Of a DNA stretch of 64,000 nucleotides, positions 43,470-51,069 are shown in pieces. Source of the stretch: Arthrobacter sp. PAMC 25486. Its GTDB lineage: Bacteria; Actinomycetota; Actinomycetes; Actinomycetales; Micrococcaceae. How positions within the stretch are numbered: position 1 is the first letter of the stretch; every line of letters starts with the position of its first letter. The notes under the pieces are model-generated. The model was not told the origin of the DNA, searched no databases, and worked only from the letters and a program-made list of their open reading frames with translations. Made by a program: the position numbers and the translations under genes. The stretch spans positions 3,804,439 through 3,868,438 of the forward strand of contig NZ_CP007595.1 in assembly GCF_000785535.1 (NCBI RefSeq). The letters are read 5' to 3'.

Positions 43470-43490
43470 TCACCCACCCCTAGTCGTCTA

Positions 43491-43577
43491 GCAAAGGGCG
43501 CCATTGCCCCGCGGGCAGTAAGATTTCGCGAAAAGCATGCGAAATCCATCCCCGCTACAGGCAATGGCGCCTTTTGC
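43491..43577. terminator. Terminator of groEL with nested hairpin
   Basis: GCAAAGGGCGCCATTGCC (43491-43508) pairs with GGCAATGGCGCCTTTTGC (43560-43577) with one mismatch. The loop contains a second stem GATTTCGC/GCGAAATC. It begins 21 bp after the groEL stop, and the right arm includes a TTTT. Confidence 0.75.
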
Positions 43578-43646
43578 TTGCCCACATGGTGGTTGAAAAC
43601 GCTCCCTTTGGCGTTAAATGTCACCACCATCTGAAAGTATGGACCC

Positions 43647-44672
43647 ATGACGATTGTTGCTGCCGCCGATGGTTCGGCCCTTGGAAATCCCGGTCCCGCA
43701 GGTTGGGCCTGGTACGTGGATGACAACTGTTGGCGTTCCGGCGGCTGGGACCATGGCACCAACAACATGGGCGAGCTCATGGCTGTCCTGGACCTGTTCA
43801 AGTCCACGGCGCATATTCCGGAAGAGCCGCTGCATATCCTGTGCGACAGTCAGTACGTCATCAACTCGGTGACGAAATGGATGCCGGGTTGGAAACGCAA
43901 GGGGTGGAAGAAGTCGGATGGCAAACCCGTTCTTAATCTTGAGCTTCTCAAGGAGATTGACGCGTTGCTGGTTGGCCGGAAATACACGTTTGAGTGGGTC
44001 AAGGGGCACGCCGGCCATGAGCTGAATGAGGCGGCCGACGTCCGTGCCCGTGACGCCGCCACGGCGCACCAGGCCAAGCGCCTGCCAAATGCCGGCCCCG
44101 GGTTCCCCGGTTCGTCCCTGAATGGTTCGGGTGCTTCAACAGCCCAGGACAAGTTCGACGCCGGCATGCCGGGAACCAGCCAAGTCACACCTGCCGCTGC
44201 CCGGGAGAATGTCCAGAACACTGTGCGGAATGCGGTGCAGCCGATCCTGGCAGGAACGGCACTCTTTGACGAACCAGACCTTTTCTCCATGCTGGAAGAC
44301 GAACCTGATCCGTTTTTTGTCGTGGATCGTGCCGCCAGCGTCGACGACGTGGTGGAACTGGAGCGGGAACTGTTGGACCCGGCTGTCCGGACGGATCCGC
44401 TTCGGCTGGCGGAGCTTTTGCATCCGGATTTCGAGGAGATTGGTGCCTCGGGGCAGTTGTGGTCCAGGAAGGAAATGATCGAAGCGCTGGTCGATGAAGC
44501 CGCGGCCGAAGCCGAACTGGAGGTCCTCGCCTTGAACAAGGTGGATGCTGCAACGGCCCTGCTGACCTACCGCAGCATCACCCGAAGCGGCAACACATTG
44601 CGGAGCTCCCTGTGGTCACTTGCTGACGGGCAGTGGCGCCTGCGCTTCCACCAGGGGACGCGCGAAGCCTAG
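43647..44672 (+). CDS. rnhA: Ribonuclease HI fused to a DUF4440/NTF2-like domain
   Basis: 341 aa. Residues 1-142 are an RNase HI with the four acidic metal ligands in place: Asp8 (AAADGSALGNPGPAG), Glu43 (NNMGELMAVL), Asp67 (ILCDSQYVINS) and Asp131 (HELNEAADVRARD); the basic handle WKRKGWKKSDGKPV is also present. It cuts RNA in RNA-DNA hybrids. A linker (143-225) leads to a C-terminal SnoaL/DUF4440-like cone (about 226-341: VVELERELLDPAVRTDPLRL, HPDFEEIGASGQLWSRKEMI, YRSITRSG, WRLRFHQGT). The added domain's role is unknown. Its TAG shares the CTAG with the stop of the convergent next gene. Confidence 0.9.
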   Translation: MTIVAAADGSALGNPGPAGWAWYVDDNCWRSGGWDHGTNNMGELMAVLDLFKSTAHIPEEPLHILCDSQYVINSVTKWMPGWKRKGWKKSDGKPVLNLELLKEIDALLVGRKYTFEWVKGHAGHELNEAADVRARDAATAHQAKRLPNAGPGFPGSSLNGSGASTAQDKFDAGMPGTSQVTPAAARENVQNTVRNAVQPILAGTALFDEPDLFSMLEDEPDPFFVVDRAASVDDVVELERELLDPAVRTDPLRLAELLHPDFEEIGASGQLWSRKEMIEALVDEAAAEAELEVLALNKVDAATALLTYRSITRSGNTLRSSLWSLADGQWRLRFHQGTREA

Positions 44673-46594
44673 AACGGTGGAGCAATGTCTCCCTGCGTCT
44701 GGAGATAAACCCTGCCGGTGGGGGTGGTGGTCCTGGTGACACCAGGACTGACATTCTCAACGGTCCATCCGGTGTGGGGATCATCCTTGACATGGTGGCA
44801 GTACGGGCAGCGCGGGCGCAGGTTGTCAATGCTGGTTTCGCCGGGCGGCAGCAATGTTCCGTCCGATGCGCGGGCGAGCCGGGTAAATGGTGTTGTGTGG
44901 TCAAGCTCGCATGACCTGGCGGGTCTGTCGCAACCAATTCCTGTGCAGACCGGATCCCTGAAACGCACTTCGCGGACCATGGCCTTGGGAGGTTTTCGTG
45001 ACTTTCTACCGATGCTCACAATACGCCCTGTGTCCGGGTCGGTAAGGAATCTTCGCCAGAACTTGGCAGTGGCGGCCAATTCCTGCACATCGTCGATGGG
45101 GATGGGGCCGTAACCTTCCAGGATGGCAGGATCAGCGGAAAGTCCACGCAGCGTGCTGGCAGGGACCATGATGTTCAGGACTGCCGGGATGCGATTGCGG
45201 AAGTGAGGGTCTTGCGGATCCTTGGGCTGCGTTCCTGACACGGTGTGCAGCAGAATCTGGTGGAGCAGATCCATCAGGATGTCGGCCCGGTATTCCCCAA
45301 GCGAACGGGAAGGCCGCCCGGTGGGTGTGGTGCCATGGCTGTCATCGCCTCTTGACTTGGCTGACCTGGCCCAGTCGTCAAGCGAGTTGAACAGGAGCGT
45401 CGCTTCCTTGGCGGGCAGGCGCGCACCCAGGCAGGCCATGCCATCCGGCAATGGGGTGATCCATACATCCCTGCTTGTTCGCGCCCGTCGGTGCCGCTGT
45501 TCCAGGGGTTCAGGATTGTGGCGCTCGGCAATGGACCGGACACGTCGAGTCAGGGCGTTTGGATTGCTGCTCATGGCGAATTCCAGAAAGTTCCTTTCCA
45601 CGTCGTGGAGGATCTGCGGCGGAGTGTTTTCGCATCCCCGAATGATTGCCCTGACTCGGCGGATGTCCAAGGAGCCGTCATTGAACTGTTCAAAAGTGTC
45701 CGGCAGGTGCCTGACGAGCAGTTCGGCGTCGGTCATCAAGTGTTCGGCAGCCCCGGGGCCAATGGCAAACATGGCCATGAGCTCGGCAGCAGCATAGCGA
45801 GAGCGGTCCGGATGCTTCTCCGGGGACCCCTCACCGGGAATCGTTGGGCGCCTTGCGGCAAACTCATTGATGGCGGCTGCCTGCCGGGCCATGGCCCAAG
45901 AAGCCTGGCGCTCCGTCGCCTGGATGTAGTTCAGCAGCTCGTCATCGTCCAACGAAGCTGGATCTGTTGCGTCCAGTGCTGCAGTGCCGAGTTGAGGGGT
46001 CCAGGGAACATAGCTTGCCTGCTCTTCGGCCGTCATGGGTGGCAGCATCCGCTGGACACGCTTGAGCCCGCCGATCACCGGGACGCGGACAGGCCGTGGC
46101 ATGGTCAGCGGCTCGGCTGCTCGAAGCACGTTCAGATGAAATTCCCTGCGCATGGCCTCTAGTTCGTCTTCTTCCGAGGCGGTTGCCTGGCCGTCGAAGT
46201 CGCTGTAGTCCGCCTCGCTGGCGTCCACGCCACTGCCGTCCAAGCGCCGTGTGCGCGCATCAATGGGGGTAGTGCGGCCTTCGTGGCTGGCCACGGCGCG
46301 CAGGGCGTGGTCGGCTACCAGGGCAAAGAACTCGTCCTCATCCAGAAGCGGACGGCCGTTTTCCATCTGCTCGGCCCACGCCAGCCGTTCAATCTGCCGA
46401 GCCTCCCAGGGTGGGACGCCCCGGTCCGGTCGCGGGCTTTCGGAGTCTGAAAGGCTGTCCAGCCAGGGGTCTTCAGGAACTTGAGCAACCGCCGCGAAGT
46501 ATCCCTCGAGGGAGGTTTCGAGGTTGAATCCCGAGAATGCGGGTCCGGAAGGTTCGGGAGGCTGTGAGTTTCCGGGTCGCTCCATTGCGTCCAT
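44669..46594 (-). CDS. DUF222 / HNH-endonuclease-domain protein
   Basis: 641 aa. The middle (about 215-480) is DUF222, helical, as in the many DUF222-HNH paralogues of actinobacteria. The C-terminal HNH nuclease fold is at about 560-620: CTGIGCDRPARSCELDHTTPF, then NLRPRCPYCHHVKDD, with paired Cys and the His-Asn-His residues needed to hold the metal. These proteins are numerous per genome, often look mobile (13E12-like repeats) and have no settled role. The N-terminal 100 residues are acidic and variable. Convergent with rnhA, with interlocked stop codons. An in-frame ATG at 46585 is an alternative start. Confidence 0.88.
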   Translation of the reverse strand: MDAMERPGNSQPPEPSGPAFSGFNLETSLEGYFAAVAQVPEDPWLDSLSDSESPRPDRGVPPWEARQIERLAWAEQMENGRPLLDEDEFFALVADHALRAVASHEGRTTPIDARTRRLDGSGVDASEADYSDFDGQATASEEDELEAMRREFHLNVLRAAEPLTMPRPVRVPVIGGLKRVQRMLPPMTAEEQASYVPWTPQLGTAALDATDPASLDDDELLNYIQATERQASWAMARQAAAINEFAARRPTIPGEGSPEKHPDRSRYAAAELMAMFAIGPGAAEHLMTDAELLVRHLPDTFEQFNDGSLDIRRVRAIIRGCENTPPQILHDVERNFLEFAMSSNPNALTRRVRSIAERHNPEPLEQRHRRARTSRDVWITPLPDGMACLGARLPAKEATLLFNSLDDWARSAKSRGDDSHGTTPTGRPSRSLGEYRADILMDLLHQILLHTVSGTQPKDPQDPHFRNRIPAVLNIMVPASTLRGLSADPAILEGYGPIPIDDVQELAATAKFWRRFLTDPDTGRIVSIGRKSRKPPKAMVREVRFRDPVCTGIGCDRPARSCELDHTTPFTRLARASDGTLLPPGETSIDNLRPRCPYCHHVKDDPHTGWTVENVSPGVTRTTTPTGRVYLQTQGDIAPPF

Positions 46595-46722
46595 AACAGA
46601 AGTTTATACGAAAAGACAAGTAGAAACAACCATTGATCCGAATATATTTATGAATAATTCTTGTGGAAAAGGTGCGCGAGACAGGGATTGGCGGCTGTCG
46701 CGAAAGGATGTGTCGTGGTCGT

Positions 46723-46802
46723 GGACTTGGACCTGGACGTGGGCGTGGAGGTGTCTTGGACTTGGACCTGGACGTGGGCGTGGAGGTGTCTTGGACTTGG
46801 AC
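46723..46802. repeat. 35-bp tandem repeat, 2.3 copies
   Basis: Units beginning GGACTTGGACC start at 46723, 46758 and 46793 (partial), period 35 bp, so the repeat is not a coding one. It lies in the 227-bp gap between the DUF222-HNH gene's start and the end of the WXG100 gene; the rest of the gap is A/T-rich near the HNH gene and shows nothing else. Confidence 0.85.
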
Positions 46803-46821
46803 GGCACGAGGTGCGAGGCGG

Positions 46822-47115
46822 TTAGCGGATGGTGAACATGCGGGTGTTGGCCTCTTCCGCCTGCGCATATTGGGTTGCCGCCATGGACAGGGCGCCGTTG
46901 ATGCTCTCCAGGGACGCCTCAACTTTCAGCTCGGTGGCGTGCCACTCCTGCAGGAGAGCCTGAAAATTGGTGGCTGCCGTACCCGTCCAGGAGCTTTGCA
47001 GGTCAAGGAGATTGCGCTTCATGGCGTCAACCTCCATGCGGATCCGGTCAACGGATCCTCTGACCGCTGAGCTTTTGAGAACAAGATCGTCGCTGTTGAC
47101 GTTGAACTGTGCCAT
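46822..47115 (-). CDS. WXG100-family (ESAT-6-like) protein
   Basis: 97 aa, two-helix hairpin: helix, turn SSWTGTAATNF (W-T-G in place of W-x-G), helix ending AQAEEANTRMFTIR. WXG100 proteins are exported by type VII (ESX) systems as dimers and act as effectors or as chaperones of larger toxins. No ESX component or LXG toxin is encoded nearby, so this is an orphan. It lies 121 bp downstream of the sensor kinase gene on the same strand, and its own ATG has a GGGAAG-like site (minus strand GGCGCTTCCCATGG reversed), so it is probably independently translated. Confidence 0.88.
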   Translation of the reverse strand: MAQFNVNSDDLVLKSSAVRGSVDRIRMEVDAMKRNLLDLQSSWTGTAATNFQALLQEWHATELKVEASLESINGALSMAATQYAQAEEANTRMFTIR

Positions 47116-47236
47116 GGGAAGCGCCTTTGCTGGAACGGCTGAGATGCCGGGGCATCACTGACATGTCCCAGCGTAGGAGCCCGCCACAGTGCACGGAACC
47201 TCCGGAAGCGCTTCTGTGGACGGCGCGGTGTGCCAG

Positions 47237-48877
47237 CTATGCTGTGGAGGAACCAGCGCCGGGGAAATCGCCGCCGGAGGGCTCTGATACGCCGCCGGAG
47301 GGCTCTGATACGCCGCCGGAGGGCTCTGATACATCACCGGATGGCTCTGATACATCACCGGATGGCTCTGAAACATCGCCTGAGGATGCCGATTCTTCGT
47401 CTGAGGGCTCTGGTGCGTCCTCGAACGCGTGATATGGCAATTCAATGGCCATGGTCGCCCCACCTCCGGGAGTCTGTTCCAGCCGCACAGTGCCCTCGTG
47501 GGATGCGACGATCGCGGACACAATTGCCAGGCCCAATCCGCTGCCGCCGGTGTTCCTGTCGCGTGAGGAATCGGCACGGTAGAAACGTTCAAAGACGCGC
47601 GGTGCCTCCTCGTCGGAGATGCCCGGGCCGTGGTCGCGGATCTTGATGACCGAGTAGGCGGCGGGTCCCTCAGTGCGGGTGCCCACCATGATCTCAATGG
47701 GGGAACCATCCGGGGTGTAACGCAGCGCGTTGCCCATCAGGTTTGCCACGACCTGGCGTAGTTTCGCCTCGTCGCCGACGCTTGGCGCGGAGGTGCCGGG
47801 TCCGCCGTCGAGCCCTATGACCTTAAAGCTGCGGTCACGTGCGGTGGCGCGCGCATCCAGCACGGCGTCGTGGCCGATGATCAGCAGGTCCACGGGCTTG
47901 AGCTGCAGCGGCCGCTGCTCGTCGATGCGGGCCAGTATGAGCAGGTCTTCGACGAGCTCGCCCATCCGTTTGGCCTCGCTCTCGATGCGGCCCATGGCTG
48001 TGCCGACGTCCTCGGGGGTTTGCAGGGCGCCGTGGCGGTAGAGCTCGGAGAAGCCACGGATGGTGACCAGCGGGGTCCGCAATTCGTGGGAGGCGTCGGC
48101 AACGAAGCGGCGCATCTTCTTTTCAGATGCGGTCCTGGCGGCGAAGGCATGCTCAATGTGGGCCAGCATGGTGTTTAGCGACACGGACAGCCGGCCCACT
48201 TCCGTGGCCGGGTTCTCAATGTCCACGCGCCGGGACAGGTCCCCGGCGGCGATGGCTGCGGCGGTCTTCTCGACACGGCTCAGGGGCCGGAAGGAGCGGG
48301 AGACTGTCCAATAGGCGATCATGGTGCCCATGGTGACGGCCAAGATGGCGACTCCCGCCACCACCGCCGCGAGACGTTCCATCGTGAGATTGAGGCTCTC
48401 ATACGGCAGACCCACCACCACATAACCAGTGTAGATGTCCTTGGCACCAACGGGGTCCGTGAGCTGGAAGTCCTGCGGCGCTATGACGGTCAGGCGCCAC
48501 GCAGCCCCGCCGTCACTGCTGGGCACCGTGAATCTCTTGCCGTTCAGCGCCTGGGCCTGCGCCATGGTGAAGGTGGGGTACACCGGCTTGTCCATGCCGG
48601 GGCGGTTTTGGTCCGCCAGCCCGCCGTCATTGAAGTGGAAACCCACATAGTAGTCAAAGCTGAACGGGGCCCGGCCGGTGTTCTCTGAATCCACCGTGCC
48701 GTTGCGGATAATCGACTGCTGGGAGGTGGCCAGCTGCGTGTCCATCTGGTCTTCCAGAAAGGAGTGCAGCAAAAGAAACGTTGTGGCTCCCAGCGCCAGC
48801 AGGGAAACGGTCAACAGCGCGCTGATGATCGCCACCAGCTGTGAGCGCAGGGAGGCGTTCTTCCACAACTTAATCAA
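47237..48877 (-). CDS. OmpR-class membrane sensor histidine kinase
   Basis: Start chosen at TTG 48877 (reads LIKLWKNASLRSQLVAIISALLTVSLL), just past the regulator's stop; the longer frame runs back inside the regulator gene. About 546 aa: membrane helix, extracellular sensor (about 40-170), second helix, HAMP (SRSFRPLSRVEKTAAAIAAGDLSRRV), H-box FVADASHELRTPLVTIRGF, N-box LRQVVANLMGNALRYT, and G-boxes DHGPGISDEEA and GGSGLGLAIV. The family resembles TrcS/MprB-type kinases. The tail is unusual: five copies of the heptad V-S-E-P-S-G-(G/D), coded by 21-bp DNA repeats (47270-47374). Confidence 0.9.
   Translation of the reverse strand: MIKLWKNASLRSQLVAIISALLTVSLLALGATTFLLLHSFLEDQMDTQLATSQQSIIRNGTVDSENTGRAPFSFDYYVGFHFNDGGLADQNRPGMDKPVYPTFTMAQAQALNGKRFTVPSSDGGAAWRLTVIAPQDFQLTDPVGAKDIYTGYVVVGLPYESLNLTMERLAAVVAGVAILAVTMGTMIAYWTVSRSFRPLSRVEKTAAAIAAGDLSRRVDIENPATEVGRLSVSLNTMLAHIEHAFAARTASEKKMRRFVADASHELRTPLVTIRGFSELYRHGALQTPEDVGTAMGRIESEAKRMGELVEDLLILARIDEQRPLQLKPVDLLIIGHDAVLDARATARDRSFKVIGLDGGPGTSAPSVGDEAKLRQVVANLMGNALRYTPDGSPIEIMVGTRTEGPAAYSVIKIRDHGPGISDEEAPRVFERFYRADSSRDRNTGGSGLGLAIVSAIVASHEGTVRLEQTPGGGATMAIELPYHAFEDAPEPSDEESASSGDVSEPSGDVSEPSGDVSEPSGGVSEPSGGVSEPSGGDFPGAGSSTA
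47270..47374 (-). repeat. 21-bp coding repeat in the kinase tail
   Basis: Five in-frame 21-bp units (each coding V-S-E-P-S-G-G or V-S-E-P-S-G-D) at the 3' end of the sensor kinase gene. Three units are almost identical in DNA, which makes copy-number change by slippage likely without breaking the frame. Confidence 0.85.
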
Positions 48878-48891
48878 TGTACTGGCGGGTG

Positions 48892-49605
48892 CTAGCGCTT
48901 GTCGGCAGTTCGCAGCACGTAACCCACGCCGCGCTTGGTCTGGATCAGGGCAGGCAGCGACGCGTCGATGTCGACCTTGCGGCGCAGGTAGGAGATGTAC
49001 GACTCCACGATGGAGGCGTCGCCGTTGAAATCGTATTCCCACACGTGGTCAAGGATCTGAGCCTTGGACAGCACCCGGTTGGGGTTCAGCATCAGGTAAC
49101 GCAAGAGCTTGAACTCGGTGGGGGAGAGCTCCACGGTCTTGCCGGCGCGGCGCACCTCGTGGGCGTCGTCGTCGAGCTCCAGATCGGCAACACGCAATAC
49201 GGCGTCGTCATCTTCCATGGGCTGGGTACGGCGCAGGACGGCGCGGATGCGGGCCACAACCTCATCGAGGCTGAAAGGCTTGGTGACATAGTCGTCGCCG
49301 CCCACCGTCAGACCGGTGACCTTGTCCTCGGTGTCGTCGCGGGCCGTCAGGAACAGGACAGGGAAGTGCCGTCCGGCGGCACGCAGCCGGCGGGTGACGG
49401 TAAATCCGTCCATGTCGGGGAGCATGACATCCAGGACGGCCAGGTCCGGGTTGTGTTCCTCGGCCGCAGCCAGTGCGTCGCGGCCGTTAGCGGCGGCGAT
49501 GACCTCGAACCCGGCGAAACGCAGGGATGTCGAGAGGAGCTCACGAATATTGGGCTCGTCGTCAACAACGAGCAGCTTGGCTTCAGGTCCGGTCTTTTTC
49601 ACCAT
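48892..49605 (-). CDS. OmpR/PhoB-family response regulator
   Basis: 237 aa, GGAG seven bases before ATG 49605. Receiver residues 10-125 (LLVVDDEPNI, phospho-acceptor Asp59 in LAVLDVMLPDMDGF, Thr in FLTARDD, Lys in DDYVTKPFS) and a winged-helix effector (ELSPTEFKLLRYLMLNPNRVLSK, DGDASIVESYISYLRRKVD-like segment, TKRGVGYVLR). It pairs with the kinase encoded 15 bp downstream. The regulator comes first in the operon, as usual for TrcR/MprA-type systems. Target genes are not evident; the orphan WXG100 gene downstream is one candidate. Confidence 0.93.
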   Translation of the reverse strand: MVKKTGPEAKLLVVDDEPNIRELLSTSLRFAGFEVIAAANGRDALAAAEEHNPDLAVLDVMLPDMDGFTVTRRLRAAGRHFPVLFLTARDDTEDKVTGLTVGGDDYVTKPFSLDEVVARIRAVLRRTQPMEDDDAVLRVADLELDDDAHEVRRAGKTVELSPTEFKLLRYLMLNPNRVLSKAQILDHVWEYDFNGDASIVESYISYLRRKVDIDASLPALIQTKRGVGYVLRTADKR

Positions 49606-49689
49606 TTCAGTCTCCGACCATTTGCTGGGAATATGCTGGATATTCCGTGGGTAAGTACTGTCAGCTTACGCCCAGAGAGTTCCCAGCTG

Positions 49690-51069
49690 CTAGTAGGGCA
49701 CGCGAAAGATTTCCGCATGGGTCCCCGGCACGGCGGTGGCAGGCAGGACCAGCTTCTTCAGGAACGCCGTGTCCTCGTTGGCCAAGGCCCAGTGCAGCAG
49801 TTCCGCGCGCATCCGTTCAAGCACGGGCGCATGCGAAGCCTCCACGGCAAGATTGCGTTGCTCGCCGGGATCTGCCGACAGATGGTGGAGTTGTTCGCGG
49901 TGTGCGCCCCAGCTGTACACCGCGTATTTCCAGTCCCCAAGAATGAGTGTCCTCCCCGAGGTCCCGGCGCCGGGCAGTGCGGCTGCGTCCTGGAACGAGG
50001 TTTGCACCACCACCGGCGGCTGCTCCGGCACCAGTGCAGAGTTCGCGGCAAGCCCGCCCGGCGCAGCAACCCCCGCGATGTCACACAGCGTGGGCAGCAG
50101 TCCCAACACGGCCGCCACAGGCTTATCGACCACCGCTGCGGCCCGGCCCGGAACATGCACTAGAAACGGCACCTTGATGCATTCCTGGTGCAGGGCGGTT
50201 TTTTGGTTCCAACCGTGGGAGGCGTCGCCGTCGCCATGGTCGCTGACAAATACGACGGCGGTGCTCGCCAAGTCGATCCCGTCCAGCAGTTGCCCAATGC
50301 GTTGGTCAACGCGGGCAACAAGTGCTGCGTAGGTGGCCCGGTAGCCGCGCCAGTCATCCGGGCTGAATGCCACGGTGCCGTACATCCTGGAGGCCGCGTC
50401 CTGTTCCATCGCCAGCGCCTCGGGCGCGTAGGGCGCCTTGTGGAAGTTGGGTGGCAGGGGAGGGGCATCCAGGGTGGGAACCGGCGGCACCGGCCCATAC
50501 GGCATGGGCTGCGACCGGGCATATTCGCAGATGGTGTGGGGGTCGTCGAAGGAAGCCACAAGGAAGAACGGACGATCCGTTGGGGGCTGGCCCGGTGTGG
50601 GGTGCGAAAGTGAGCTCCGGCGCCCGAGCCATTCATGGCATGCCTCCACCAGGCCCTCATCACCAAAGGGGTGGATGGGGTCAAAGCCGTCATCCGCGGT
50701 GGCGCTGGCCTGAAGTGCGTGCCATTTTCCGGCGTAGGCACAGTCGTACCCAGCGGCCGTGAACCAATGGCCCAGCGATTCCGGACCGTGGCCGGGCTCC
50801 GCCGCCCCCGCACCGTACGGCCGACCGCGGTCGGGCCCGATCCCGTTGAACTTGTTGGACATAATGCCCAGCTGGTGCGGATACCGCCCCGTGACCATGG
50901 CGCTGCGAGCCGGCACGCAAAGCGGAAAAGGGGTGTAAGCCTGCGTGAAAACGGTGGCGCCGGCCGCCAGACGGTCGAGGTTGGGCGTGCTGAAATGTGC
51001 GTCCTCGGGCCGGCGCCGGGTCAGTGCATGGGCGGCGAACTGGTCGGCCATGATGAGCAGGATGTTCAT
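49690..51069 (-). CDS. Formylglycine-dependent sulfatase (type I), cytosolic
   Basis: 459 aa with no signal peptide (starts MNILLIMADQFAAHAL). The type I sulfatase site is CVPARSAMVTGRYPHQLG: Cys51 in C-x-P-x-R is to be oxidised to formylglycine by FGE. Metal ligands are visible in IMADQ and the later VFVSDHGDGDASHGW. The sulfatase removes sulfate esters, and here it is the last gene of a sugar ABC operon, overlapping the previous sulfatase by 4 bp. The lack of an export signal, with an importer in the same operon, suggests that it acts on imported sulfated sugars. The specificity (4-, 6- or 2-O-sulfate) cannot be read from sequence. Confidence 0.92.
   Translation of the reverse strand: MNILLIMADQFAAHALTRRRPEDAHFSTPNLDRLAAGATVFTQAYTPFPLCVPARSAMVTGRYPHQLGIMSNKFNGIGPDRGRPYGAGAAEPGHGPESLGHWFTAAGYDCAYAGKWHALQASATADDGFDPIHPFGDEGLVEACHEWLGRRSSLSHPTPGQPPTDRPFFLVASFDDPHTICEYARSQPMPYGPVPPVPTLDAPPLPPNFHKAPYAPEALAMEQDAASRMYGTVAFSPDDWRGYRATYAALVARVDQRIGQLLDGIDLASTAVVFVSDHGDGDASHGWNQKTALHQECIKVPFLVHVPGRAAAVVDKPVAAVLGLLPTLCDIAGVAAPGGLAANSALVPEQPPVVVQTSFQDAAALPGAGTSGRTLILGDWKYAVYSWGAHREQLHHLSADPGEQRNLAVEASHAPVLERMRAELLHWALANEDTAFLKKLVLPATAVPGTHAEIFRVPY

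Noticed and set aside
46663..47070. 135-codon plus-strand ORF rich in Trp/Thr through the 35-bp repeat
   Set aside because: No ribosome site, antisense to the WXG100 gene, and the repeat period breaks any protein repeat.
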